From positions 257,986-321,985 of the forward strand of contig NZ_FNJH01000003.1 of the NCBI RefSeq assembly GCF_900103225.1: a stretch of DNA of 64,000 nt. Reading direction: 5' to 3'. Each line of letters opens with the position of its first letter. Within the stretch, counting starts at the first letter, position 1. Shown piece after piece: positions 53,456-61,317 of this stretch. The position numbers were made by a program, and so were the translations under genes. The notes beneath the pieces are model-generated. The model worked only from the letters and a program-made list of their open reading frames with translations, made no database searches and was not told the origin of the DNA. This DNA comes from Pseudomonas congelans. Lineage in GTDB: Bacteria > Pseudomonadota > Gammaproteobacteria > Pseudomonadales > Pseudomonadaceae.

Positions 53456-54649
53456 TTATCGGTCTTTGCTGCGCGCCGCAAACGCCGCCTTGCCCACGCC
53501 CGCCAGCACCGCGTCATTCTGTGGGGTATGCACCCGGCCGCACAGGACGTTGCGGTAGTGGCGCTGCAACGGGTTGCTGCGTGACAGTCCCGGATTTCCC
53601 GAGGCCTCGATGGCCAGTTCCACCGCGCGGATGGCGTTGCCGGTCACCAGGTATTTGATCTGCCCGGCGTGCTGGGCAGGTGTGTGCCCGTGGGCAGCCG
53701 ATTGCAGCAGGCTGCGATTGGCGAACAGCAGGGTATCAATCTGCCCGACGGTTTCCTGAAAGCGCGGCAGGGTCGACAGCGCGGCGCCGAGGTTGGAGGG
53801 CGTGCGCTGTTCCAGCCAGTGCACCAGCCAGTCGCGGGCGGATTGAGCGATGCCATCGTAGACCGACGACAGCAGCACCGCCATCCACAGCAGGCCCGAT
53901 CCATCCAGTTCGGATTGCGGGGCGCTCCACGGGCTGACACTGACGGCGTGATCGAGTGGCACCAGCACGTTGTCGAATCTGACTTCGTGGCTGCTGGTCG
54001 CGCGCATGCCCAGATGGTCCCAGTCCTCAATGATGGTGATGCCCGGCGTGTCCTTGTGGACCAGCCAGCTGCCCACCAGCGGATCATCGTCATCGCTGCG
54101 TGCCCACACGGCAAACCAGGTCAGACCATGGCTGCCTGTGGAGTAGATCTTGCTGCCGCTGATGCGCCAGCCTTGAGCGGTGCGGCGCGCGATGGTGCCT
54201 GGCAGGCCGCCGCGCGCAGGTGTTCCCAGATCGGGCTCCACGCGCAGGGCGTTGATCAACGCGCCCTCACGCACGGCCTGTTCGGCCACCTGTACGCGCA
54301 GATGGCTTGGCCAGTTGCGGTTCTCCTGCAGGCGTGAATGCTGCAGGTATTGCATGACCAGAATCAGCGCCGTCGACGGCTCTCCTCTGGCCACCGCGCT
54401 GATCACCTGCCGGGCTCGGGGCAGATCGGCACCGCCGCCGCCCAGTTCGGTCGGAACGGTCAGGCCAAGCAGGCCGTGAGCGTGCAGCAGCTGGAAGTTG
54501 GCGTGGGGGAATTGCGCGCTGACGTCGTATTGCTCGGCGGTTTCGGCCAGTGCGGCGGTCAGTTCCGCCAGCCGTTTGCCGAAGTCCTCGGCGGGCTCGG
54601 GCGCGTCATGCAGCTGGCGCGGAGTAGGGCGCAGGGTCGAGAGTGTCAT
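53456..54649 (-). CDS. Acyl-CoA-dehydrogenase-like flavoprotein (DszC/SfnC-type)
   Basis: A 397-residue protein of the acyl-CoA dehydrogenase fold with flavin motifs GGGGADL, RISGSKIYSTGSHGLTWFAVWA and WDHLGMRATSSHEVRFDNV. Its setting among sulfonate genes, with no CoA-related genes nearby, points to the branch that includes DszC and SfnC, which act as FMNH2-dependent monooxygenases on organosulfur compounds instead of dehydrogenating acyl-CoA. I infer an oxygenase role. Start ATG at 54649. The binding-protein 2 gene lies 21 bases upstream on the same strand, so the two are probably cotranscribed. Confidence 0.83.
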   Translation of the reverse strand: MTLSTLRPTPRQLHDAPEPAEDFGKRLAELTAALAETAEQYDVSAQFPHANFQLLHAHGLLGLTVPTELGGGGADLPRARQVISAVARGEPSTALILVMQYLQHSRLQENRNWPSHLRVQVAEQAVREGALINALRVEPDLGTPARGGLPGTIARRTAQGWRISGSKIYSTGSHGLTWFAVWARSDDDDPLVGSWLVHKDTPGITIIEDWDHLGMRATSSHEVRFDNVLVPLDHAVSVSPWSAPQSELDGSGLLWMAVLLSSVYDGIAQSARDWLVHWLEQRTPSNLGAALSTLPRFQETVGQIDTLLFANRSLLQSAAHGHTPAQHAGQIKYLVTGNAIRAVELAIEASGNPGLSRSNPLQRHYRNVLCGRVHTPQNDAVLAGVGKAAFAARSKDR

Positions 54650-54670
54650 GCGGGGTCCTTTTCGCAGCGT

Positions 54671-55657
54671 TTATTGAGCGGCGGCCTGCGCGATCTGCGC
54701 GCGCGAAGTGTTGAAGCTTTTGTCGAAGCCTGTCGAAACGTCGATCCTTTTGCTCAGAATGCCTTCGGCCAAGTAAGTGTCGGCAGTGTTTTGCAGGCCC
54801 TGGACGATCTGATCGTCAATCGGCGTGCGTTGCATTTTCGTCGCCTTGGCCACTGCGAGGTGCACCGCCAGGGGCAGGCCGGTAACTTTCGCCTGGGCCG
54901 CCGCGTACTCCTCGGGATGGGCGTTGGACCAATTGAAAGCGCGCTCGACGCGGGCAACGAAATCATCCAGTTGTGCGCGCTTGCCTTCGATGGCCTCGCT
55001 GGTTGCGGCAAGGTAGAGGTGGTTGCTCAGCAGCTCACTGCCGCTGACCAGTACTCGCGCGTCGCTTTGCGTGATGGAGATCGTGGTGTAAGGGTCCCAG
55101 GTTGCCCACGCATCGGCATCGCCACTGTCCAGCAGCAGACGCGACTCGCTGGGCAGCAGATTGATGAAGGTGACATCACTGGTTTTCAGCCCGGCCTCAT
55201 GCAAGGCGCGGATCGCCAGGTAGTGGCCGATGGAGCCGCGGCCGGTGACGATGCGCTTGCCCTTGAGATCGGCAACGGTCTTGATCGGCGAGTCTTTCGG
55301 CACCAGCACCGCAGTGGTGAAGCGGCCCTGGGCGTGGGTGATGCTGACCACTTTCAAGGGTGCACCCGCCCCTAGAGCGAATACATAGGGCGCATCACCC
55401 AGCGCACCGATATCCACCGCGCCCGCATTCAGCGCCTCCCCCAGGGGTGCCGCTGCGGGAAACTCGGAAAACTGAATCTCGTAAGGCACGTCCTTGAGCT
55501 CGCCGGAAACCTGCAGCAGGGTTTTCAGCAGCGACTTCTGATTGGCGACCCGCAGCGGCGCCTGCTCGGCAGCCACTCCCTGACCTGCCAACACACTGAG
55601 CAGTGCGCCCAGCAGCAGGGTTTTAAACGGCAGGGTGGATTTGAAAAAAGGCAGCAT
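54671..55657 (-). CDS. Periplasmic aliphatic-sulfonate-type substrate-binding protein 2
   Basis: A 328-residue SsuA-like binding protein. The signal peptide spans residues 1-29 (FKTLLLGALLSVLAGQGVAAE). Conserved segments YEIQFSEFPAAAPLGEALNAGAVDIGALGDAP, KDSPIKTVADLKGKRIV and AWATWDPYTTI parallel binding protein 1, but the two are clearly different proteins. The start at 55657 gives the proper signal peptide. It stands 86 bases after the rhodanese gene on the same strand and ahead of the flavoprotein, without its own permease. Confidence 0.87.
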   Translation of the reverse strand: MLPFFKSTLPFKTLLLGALLSVLAGQGVAAEQAPLRVANQKSLLKTLLQVSGELKDVPYEIQFSEFPAAAPLGEALNAGAVDIGALGDAPYVFALGAGAPLKVVSITHAQGRFTTAVLVPKDSPIKTVADLKGKRIVTGRGSIGHYLAIRALHEAGLKTSDVTFINLLPSESRLLLDSGDADAWATWDPYTTISITQSDARVLVSGSELLSNHLYLAATSEAIEGKRAQLDDFVARVERAFNWSNAHPEEYAAAQAKVTGLPLAVHLAVAKATKMQRTPIDDQIVQGLQNTADTYLAEGILSKRIDVSTGFDKSFNTSRAQIAQAAAQ

Positions 55658-55743
55658 TGAGGTGTTTCTCCATTGAGTTGATTGGTCGGTCAGATGCCCA
55701 TCGTTCCTCACGCAGGGCATTGGCACGATGGTCATTCACCTGC

Positions 55744-57327
55744 TCAAATCACATAAAAGCCGTGTGTTCCGTCACGTCCCAGTTGCTCCACCAGGCCGAA
55801 TTCCCAGTCCAGATACGCCTGCATGGCTTCGCGCGGTGCGTCGGTGCCTTCGTACGGGCGGCGATAGCGATCGATGCGTGGCGAGGCCAGTCGGCTTTCG
55901 CCGTGCTCCAGCGGCAGACCGGCCTTGATCCAGCTGGCGGTGCCGCCTTCGAGCAGGAACACCGGCTTGTCGGTCAACGCCTCAAGGTCGGCCACGGCAA
56001 AGCGCGCCAGACGGCTGCTGCCGCAGGTCAAGACATAGCGGTCAGCAGCCGGCAGCCTGCCCAGCGCCTGCTTGAGGTCGGCACGCAAGGTCCACCAGGC
56101 GCCGGGAATATGCTGTTTGACATAGTTGGCGCTGGCGGTGAAATCCAGCACCGCCACGTTTACCTGTGTCTGCCAGTGGGTGAGGGTTTCGACGCTGATC
56201 GCCTCCACCTGCGGCGGCCTCGGGAAGGGCGCGTCCCAGTCGCCCTGTTCGCTGAAGTCTGCTGCATCCAGGTCATCGATTACCGACACGTCCCAGCCCA
56301 ATTGCGCCAGCCAGGAGGCCGACATGTTGGCGCGCACGCCGTCATCGTCCAGCAGCGCGATTCGCGCACCGCGTACGCTGGCGAAATGATCGGTTTCCTG
56401 CACCAACTGCCCACCCGGTGTAGAGCGCGCGCCGGGCAGGTGGCCTTTGGCAAACTCTTCCGGGGTGCGTACGTCGAACAGGTAAGTGGTGCGTGAAGCC
56501 TCGGCTTGCCAGCGTTGCAGATCAGCACGGCTGGCACGTTTGACGCTGGCGCGATCGGCCACCTTGCGGGCATCGGCACTGGCGGTTTCGCGGGTCTCTT
56601 CACTGACTGCCGCAAAACGCCGGTTCTGGCCATGGTCCAGCGTCTGGCCGGCCAGCAGCCAGCCAATGGTGCCATTGCGCAGTGCGTTGATCGGGTTGGG
56701 CAGGCCCGCGTTGACCAGCGACTGGGTGCCGATGATGCTGCGCGTGCGACCGGCACAATTGACGATGATTCGGGTAGCGGGATCGGGTGCCAGCTCACGT
56801 GCCCGCAGCACCAGTTCGGCGCCCGGCACGCTGATGCCACCGGGAATGCTCATGGTCTGGTATTCGTCATAGCGCCGGGCATCGAGCACTACCACGTCGG
56901 CATTGCTGTCGAGCAGGCGCTTGACCTCTTCCGCCGCCAGCGACGGGGTGGCTCGATGATGCTCCACCAGCTCGCCAAACGCCTTGCTCGGCACATTCAC
57001 GTCGATGAACAGCTCGCCGCCAGCCGTGCGCCAGCCCTGCAGGCCGCCGTCGAGCAGTTTCACGTCGCTGTAGCCCAGTGTCTGCAGGCGTTGCAAAGCT
57101 ACTTGTGCCAGGCCTTCGCCATCGTCGTACAGGGTCACGGCCGTGTCGCGTCGCGGAATGCGTGAGAAAACCTCCAGCTCCAGCTTCGACAACGGGATGT
57201 TTACGGCAAACAGTGGATGAGCCTGGGCAAAGGATGCCTCTTCGCGGACATCCACCAGGGCCAGCTCCTGACGGTCCAGCAAGGCCTGGCGAATATCGGC
57301 GAATGATCGGGTGGCAGGTGTGGTCAT
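55744..57327 (-). CDS. Four-domain rhodanese (sulfurtransferase) with two catalytic cysteines
   Basis: A 527-residue protein made of four rhodanese domains (about 8-105, 125-235, 265-370, 378-480). Only two cysteines occur in the whole protein: C191 in domain 2 (VNCAGRTR) and C435 in domain 4 (LTCGSSRL), both at active-site loops. In domains 1 and 3 the loops read LYDDGEG and LLDDDGV, so they are inactive. The protein is therefore two inactive-active pairs in tandem. It probably carries sulfane sulfur released in thiol or sulfonate breakdown. Its ATG overlaps the stop of the thiol dioxygenase gene (ATGA), linking them in translation. No signal peptide, so it is cytoplasmic. Confidence 0.88.
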   Translation of the reverse strand: MTTPATRSFADIRQALLDRQELALVDVREEASFAQAHPLFAVNIPLSKLELEVFSRIPRRDTAVTLYDDGEGLAQVALQRLQTLGYSDVKLLDGGLQGWRTAGGELFIDVNVPSKAFGELVEHHRATPSLAAEEVKRLLDSNADVVVLDARRYDEYQTMSIPGGISVPGAELVLRARELAPDPATRIIVNCAGRTRSIIGTQSLVNAGLPNPINALRNGTIGWLLAGQTLDHGQNRRFAAVSEETRETASADARKVADRASVKRASRADLQRWQAEASRTTYLFDVRTPEEFAKGHLPGARSTPGGQLVQETDHFASVRGARIALLDDDGVRANMSASWLAQLGWDVSVIDDLDAADFSEQGDWDAPFPRPPQVEAISVETLTHWQTQVNVAVLDFTASANYVKQHIPGAWWTLRADLKQALGRLPAADRYVLTCGSSRLARFAVADLEALTDKPVFLLEGGTASWIKAGLPLEHGESRLASPRIDRYRRPYEGTDAPREAMQAYLDWEFGLVEQLGRDGTHGFYVI

Positions 57328-57938
57328 TGGGTCGGGCTCCCTGTTGGCTGATCCTGATGGGCAGTAGCGGCGGCGTTCGAATAGCCGGAGATGAACAGTT
57401 TTTCGGTGCCGTCGAGGTCATACACCGCACGCTTCACGGTGCCGATATCGGCGCCGTAGACGTGGATGCTGATCGACACCTGATCGTTGAAGGCGTTACT
57501 GACCTGATGGACATCGTTGCTGTGCGGTGACAGCGCCTCGACCTGGCCGGGTTGCAGGCGAATCGCCGGGCCGCTGGTTTCGAGGCGCCCTTGCGCGTTG
57601 CGAAGGTAGCCTTGGGAATCTTCCGCGCCGCGCAGCATGCCGATCAGCCCCCAGACGCGGTGGTCGTGAATCGGCGTGCGTTGCCCCGGCCCCCAGACGA
57701 AGCTGACTACCGAAAAGCGCTGCTGAGGATCGGCATGCAGCAGAAATTGCTGATAGCGGTTGGCGTCGGGTACGGCGAATTCTTCTGCCAGCCAGTCATC
57801 GTGGCTGACCAGTTGCGCCAGCAGCTTGCCGCCGCGGCGTAACAGGTCGCCTTCGTGCGGCTCGCTGCCGATCAGTTCGGTGAGGGCATCGATAAAGGCC
57901 CCGAGTCGTTCCGGGTGTCGGTTCTGAGTCATGTCCAT
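57324..57938 (-). CDS. Thiol dioxygenase, 3-mercaptopropionate dioxygenase type
   Basis: A 204-residue cupin of the cysteine dioxygenase family that adds O2 to a thiol to form a sulfinate. Iron ligands are H91 and H93 in PIHDHRVWG and H144 in DVHQVSN. The residue aligned with the substrate-binding arginine of true cysteine dioxygenases is Q64 in RYQQFLLH, the feature of 3-mercaptopropionate dioxygenases, and the protein closely resembles the P. aeruginosa enzyme from memory. The product would be 3-sulfinopropionate. The stop overlaps the rhodanese ATG. It is divergent from the LysR gene. Confidence 0.87.
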   Translation of the reverse strand: MDMTQNRHPERLGAFIDALTELIGSEPHEGDLLRRGGKLLAQLVSHDDWLAEEFAVPDANRYQQFLLHADPQQRFSVVSFVWGPGQRTPIHDHRVWGLIGMLRGAEDSQGYLRNAQGRLETSGPAIRLQPGQVEALSPHSNDVHQVSNAFNDQVSISIHVYGADIGTVKRAVYDLDGTEKLFISGYSNAAATAHQDQPTGSPTQ

Positions 57939-57972
57939 TTCCAGATCACAGTCGGGGAATGGTTCGATATAA

Positions 57973-57996
57973 GCATAATATGGATATTTAATATGC
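57973..57996. promoter_or_regulatory. Candidate LysR operator between the dioxygenase and LysR genes
   Basis: In the AT-rich 201-base divergent region, GCATA (57973-57977) and TATGC (57992-57996) are inverted around an AT-rich centre, within an imperfect palindrome of about 30 bases. Spacing and position fit an autoregulated LysR target; binding is inferred. Confidence 0.45.
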
Positions 57997-58139
57997 TATT
58001 TTTTAATGATTAGGTTATAACGAAAACGTCTTTTACTTCTCTGCAGCAATCCGCGAAATCTACGCTCGGGCTATCCATGAGCGCCTGCTGGTACTATGCT
58101 TTTTGCCTATGTTTAATTTCTTTTTTATGTGCGGTCCGA

Positions 58140-59045
58140 ATGAAAATTGATGATATCGATGCGTTCGTTGCAGTCATCCGCTGCCAGTCGATCAGCCACG
58201 CCGCTGAATCGCTGGATCTGACCCAGCCAGCCATTACGCGCCGGGTGCAGAATTTCGAGCAGGCCCTCGGGGTCGAGCTGTTCGACCGCAATACCAAGCC
58301 GCTCAAGCCGACTCCGATGGGCCTTCAGGTGTACCAGAAGTGCCTGGCAATCCTGCGCAAGATGGATTCGTTGCGCGAGCTGGTGGCCAGTGACACGCCG
58401 CCGAGCGGCCTGTTGCGTCTGGGCGTGCCGCAAACCATCGGTGACGTGGTGCTGCTCGATGCGCTCAAGCAATTGCGTGGGGAATTTCCGGATCTGCGTG
58501 CCCAGGTCAGCACCGGTTGGGGCAGCCATCTGATCGGCAAGATCGAAAACGGCGAGCTGGATGCGGCGGCGGCGCTGTTTCCGGCAGGCAAGATATTCCC
58601 GGACAACATCATCGGTCAGTCGATAGGCAAGATGGAGCTGGTGGTGGTCTGCGCCAAGGGCCTGGCCCCGAAAAAGCCCGGCAGGCTGGCGGACTGTTAT
58701 GAACAGGGCTGGGTGCTTAATCCGGACGGCTGCGGCTTTCGTGCAGGTTTGCAGCGCACGCTGACCGATCAGGGTCTGAGCATGAAGGTCAATCTGGAGA
58801 CTTTCGGCACCGAGTTGCAACTGGGGCTGGTGGCCGATGGCATGGGGCTTGGCCTGGTGCCCAGGCCCTTGCTGGAACGCAGTGCGCACCGCGAGCAGTT
58901 GGTGGCGCTGCCGCTCAAGGACTTCAAGCCGGTCATGGACTTGTGGCTGTTCTACCCGCGCTTTCTGGGTAACCTGCAGGCGCCGGTCGAAGCCTTCGGC
59001 GCACTGGTGGCCCGGTCGCTCAAGCCGGTCTCGGCAGCCGCCTGA
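58140..59045 (+). CDS. LysR-family regulator of the sulfur cluster
   Basis: A 301-residue regulator. The HTH (FVAVIRCQSISHAAESLDLTQPAITRRVQNFEQAL) and effector domain are complete. It lies between the divergent dioxygenase-rhodanese genes and the flavin monooxygenase, so these are its likely targets. The start MKIDDIDAF at 58140 is favoured; an in-frame ATG at 58077 gives a hydrophobic, Cys-rich extension unlike any LysR protein. The 3-prime end faces the monooxygenase gene (65-base gap). Confidence 0.88.
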   Translation: MKIDDIDAFVAVIRCQSISHAAESLDLTQPAITRRVQNFEQALGVELFDRNTKPLKPTPMGLQVYQKCLAILRKMDSLRELVASDTPPSGLLRLGVPQTIGDVVLLDALKQLRGEFPDLRAQVSTGWGSHLIGKIENGELDAAAALFPAGKIFPDNIIGQSIGKMELVVVCAKGLAPKKPGRLADCYEQGWVLNPDGCGFRAGLQRTLTDQGLSMKVNLETFGTELQLGLVADGMGLGLVPRPLLERSAHREQLVALPLKDFKPVMDLWLFYPRFLGNLQAPVEAFGALVARSLKPVSAAA

Positions 59046-59110
59046 AAACGGCATCGCGGGCAGGCGCTCTGGCGTCGAGCGTCAGGCCTGCCCGCAGGGC
59101 ATGGGGTGAA

Positions 59111-60199
59111 TCAGGCGACCTGTTCGCGCGCCTGCTGTTCGCGTTGCGCCACCAACGCGCGGGTCAGCGGGATCAGCTTCTTGCCATAGTCGATGGCGTC
59201 TTCCAATGGATCGAAGCCACGAATCAGGAACGTGGTAATCCCCAGATCGTAATAATCCAGCAGCGCTTCGGCGACCTGTTCCGGAGTGCCGACCAGCGAG
59301 GTCGAGTTGCCCTGTGCGCCAAGCAGGCCGGCGATGCCGGTCCACAGGCGCTTGTCCAGCCGCGACCCTTGTGCCGCGGCGTCCAGCAGGCGGCGTGATC
59401 CTTCATTCGGCGGTTCGCGTCGTACAAAGCCGTTGCGGTCTGCCAGTGCCCTGGCCTTTTCCAGAATACTGTCGGCGCGTGCCCAGGCCTGCTCCTCGGT
59501 CTCGGCCAGAATCGGACGTAATGACAGGCTGAAACGAATGGTCCGCCCATGTCTGGCAGCCTCGGCGCGGACCTTTTTCACCACCTCACGCACCTGTTCG
59601 TATGTCTCGCCCCACAACGCATAAACGTCGGCATGTTTGCCGGCCACGGCAATCGCCGCTGCCGAGGAACCACCAAAGTACAGGGGGATATGTGGCTGTT
59701 GCGGGGATTTGACCAGCGAGTGCGCGCCCTCGATCTGATAGTAGGTGCCGTCATGATCGAACGGCTTGTCGCTGGTCCATTCCTGACGCACTACGCTGAG
59801 GTACTCGTCGCTGCGTGCGTAGCGTTCGTCCTTGCCGATATGGCTGCCGTCGGCGCGCAGTTCCTTGTCGTCACCGCCGGTGATGATATGCACGGCAGTG
59901 CGCCCGCCATTGAACACGTCCAGCGTCGCGAACTGTCGTGCCGCCACAGTGGGGGCGATGAAGCCCGGGCGATGGGCGACCAGAAACTTCAGTTTGGTGG
60001 TGACGCTGGCGGCATGCGTTGCGACCAGCGTGCTGTCCGGGCTATTGGAATGGTAGGCGATCAGTGCACGATCAAAACCGGCATCTTCATGAGCCTTGGC
60101 CACGGTCTTCACGTAGTCGGGCTGGATGGTCGCGCCGCTGCGCGGGTGGATTTCAGAACCGGGTTGCGTGGCAATATAGCCAATGAATTCGATGCTCAT
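59111..60199 (-). CDS. SsuD-type FMNH2-dependent alkanesulfonate monooxygenase
   Basis: A 362-residue bacterial-luciferase-fold (LLM) monooxygenase. It shows the N-terminal FIGYIATQPGSEIHP, the HRPGFIAPTVAARQFATLD segment and NGGRTAVHIITGGDDKE typical of SsuD, and the arginine-rich lid (FVRREPPNEGSRRLLDAAAQG). Such enzymes cleave the C-S bond of sulfonates, giving sulfite and an aldehyde, and need a separate flavin reductase, which is not in this window. The start at 60199 is preferred over an in-frame ATG at 60259. It is divergent from the permease gene. Confidence 0.88.
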   Translation of the reverse strand: MSIEFIGYIATQPGSEIHPRSGATIQPDYVKTVAKAHEDAGFDRALIAYHSNSPDSTLVATHAASVTTKLKFLVAHRPGFIAPTVAARQFATLDVFNGGRTAVHIITGGDDKELRADGSHIGKDERYARSDEYLSVVRQEWTSDKPFDHDGTYYQIEGAHSLVKSPQQPHIPLYFGGSSAAAIAVAGKHADVYALWGETYEQVREVVKKVRAEAARHGRTIRFSLSLRPILAETEEQAWARADSILEKARALADRNGFVRREPPNEGSRRLLDAAAQGSRLDKRLWTGIAGLLGAQGNSTSLVGTPEQVAEALLDYYDLGITTFLIRGFDPLEDAIDYGKKLIPLTRALVAQREQQAREQVA

Positions 60200-60271
60200 G
60201 AAAACTCCTGCCAATGGTTGAGGTCCGTTCGACCTTGTCGAGAGGCACCATAAAGGCAAGGGGCAGACGCT

Positions 60272-60376
60272 GTGAAATTCGATTTCGGTCTAAGTTAATT
60301 ATAAAAAATATGCATTATTAAGTTTTGTAGTGATCAAATATTTTAACTATTAGCTTAGGTCTAAATCGAATTTCAC
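60272..60376. promoter_or_regulatory. Long inverted repeat in the divergent monooxygenase/permease promoter
   Basis: Perfect 14-base inverted arms GTGAAATTCGATTT (60272-60285) and AAATCGAATTTCAC (60363-60376), with imperfect extension on the inner side (CGGTCTAAGTTAAT against ATTAGCTTAGGTCT) giving about 27 bases per arm, around a very AT-rich 50-base centre. It lies within the 257-base gap between the divergent genes. It is likely a paired operator that could loop, or two divergent promoters with the same control sequence. Confidence 0.65.
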
Positions 60377-60456
60377 GCAGCGTTCTTATGCACATAGCAT
60401 GGTCTTCATAATGCATCGGGTGCGTCTTGCCCGGTTTGTCCAGGAAGGATGTGCCC

Positions 60457-61314
60457 ATGTCTGATACAACGCTCAACCTCGCAGAACCCGGTTTTCTGGT
60501 GGTCAACAAACCTGAACAGGGCCACGTCTCGCAACCGGGTCGCCCGAGCTGGCAAGTGCCTGGCTTTGTCTTGCGTCTGCTCAGCCCGCTGGCGCTGTTG
60601 CTGCTCTGGGAGCTGGCCTCTCAAACCGGCCTGCTGCCAGTCCGGGTGATTGCCGCGCCGTCGCAGATCGGCGGTACGCTCTGGTCGATGATCGTCTCGG
60701 GCGAACTGGCCCACCACTTGTGGGTTTCGTTGCAACGGGCACTGTCGGGCTTGAGCATCGGCGTCAGTATTGGCGTGGTGGCTGCACTGGTGACCGGGCT
60801 TTCCCGACGCGGCGAAATCGTTCTCGACTCGCCCATGCAGATGCTGCGCACCATTCCCTCGCTGGCACTGGTGCCACTGTTCATCCTCTGGTTCGGCATC
60901 GGCGAGTTCACCAAAGTGGCGCTGATCGTCATGGGCACCACCTTTCCGGTGTACCTGAATCTGTTTTCCGGCATCCGCAACATCGATCCGAAACTGATCG
61001 AGGCTGCCAACACGCTCGGGTTGAGCCGCCGCGAGTTGATCTGGCACGTCATCCTGCCCGGCTCGTTGCCTGCTTTTTTTGTCGGGCTGCGCTATTCCCT
61101 GGGTATTTCGTGGCTGGCCCTGGTCTTCGTCGAACAAATCAACACCACCGCTGGCATCGGTTATCTGGCCAGCGATGCGCGGGACTTCATGCGCACTGAT
61201 GTAATCGTTATCTGCCTGTTGATCTACAGCGTCCTTGGCCTGGTGATCGACGCCATCATTCGCACGCTGGAGCGTTATGCGCTGGCCTGGCGCCCGACCT
61301 TCGTGAGGCATTGA
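60457..61314 (+). CDS. ABC transporter permease (SsuC/TauC family)
   Basis: A 285-residue inner-membrane permease with six helices after a cytoplasmic N-terminus of about 38 residues that is longer than usual. The coupling-loop EAA motif is EAANTLGLSRRELIWHVILPGSLP near residue 200, and LWFGIGEFTKVALIVMG and the C-terminal LGISWLALVFVEQ are standard. It lies 3 bases before the ATPase gene. It should work with one or both binding proteins encoded 5-10 kb away. Start ATG at 60457 follows AGGAAGGA. Confidence 0.9.
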   Translation: MSDTTLNLAEPGFLVVNKPEQGHVSQPGRPSWQVPGFVLRLLSPLALLLLWELASQTGLLPVRVIAAPSQIGGTLWSMIVSGELAHHLWVSLQRALSGLSIGVSIGVVAALVTGLSRRGEIVLDSPMQMLRTIPSLALVPLFILWFGIGEFTKVALIVMGTTFPVYLNLFSGIRNIDPKLIEAANTLGLSRRELIWHVILPGSLPAFFVGLRYSLGISWLALVFVEQINTTAGIGYLASDARDFMRTDVIVICLLIYSVLGLVIDAIIRTLERYALAWRPTFVRH

Positions 61315-61317
61315 AAC

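Noticed and set aside
53456..54649. Fatty acid beta-oxidation acyl-CoA dehydrogenase
   Set aside because: No CoA-metabolism gene is nearby, while both neighbours and the wider cluster concern sulfonates; a monooxygenase role is preferred, though not proven.
58077..58139. Extended N-terminus for the sulfur-cluster LysR protein
   Set aside because: The extension is hydrophobic and Cys-rich and would put the helix-turn-helix more than 20 residues too far from the N-terminus.
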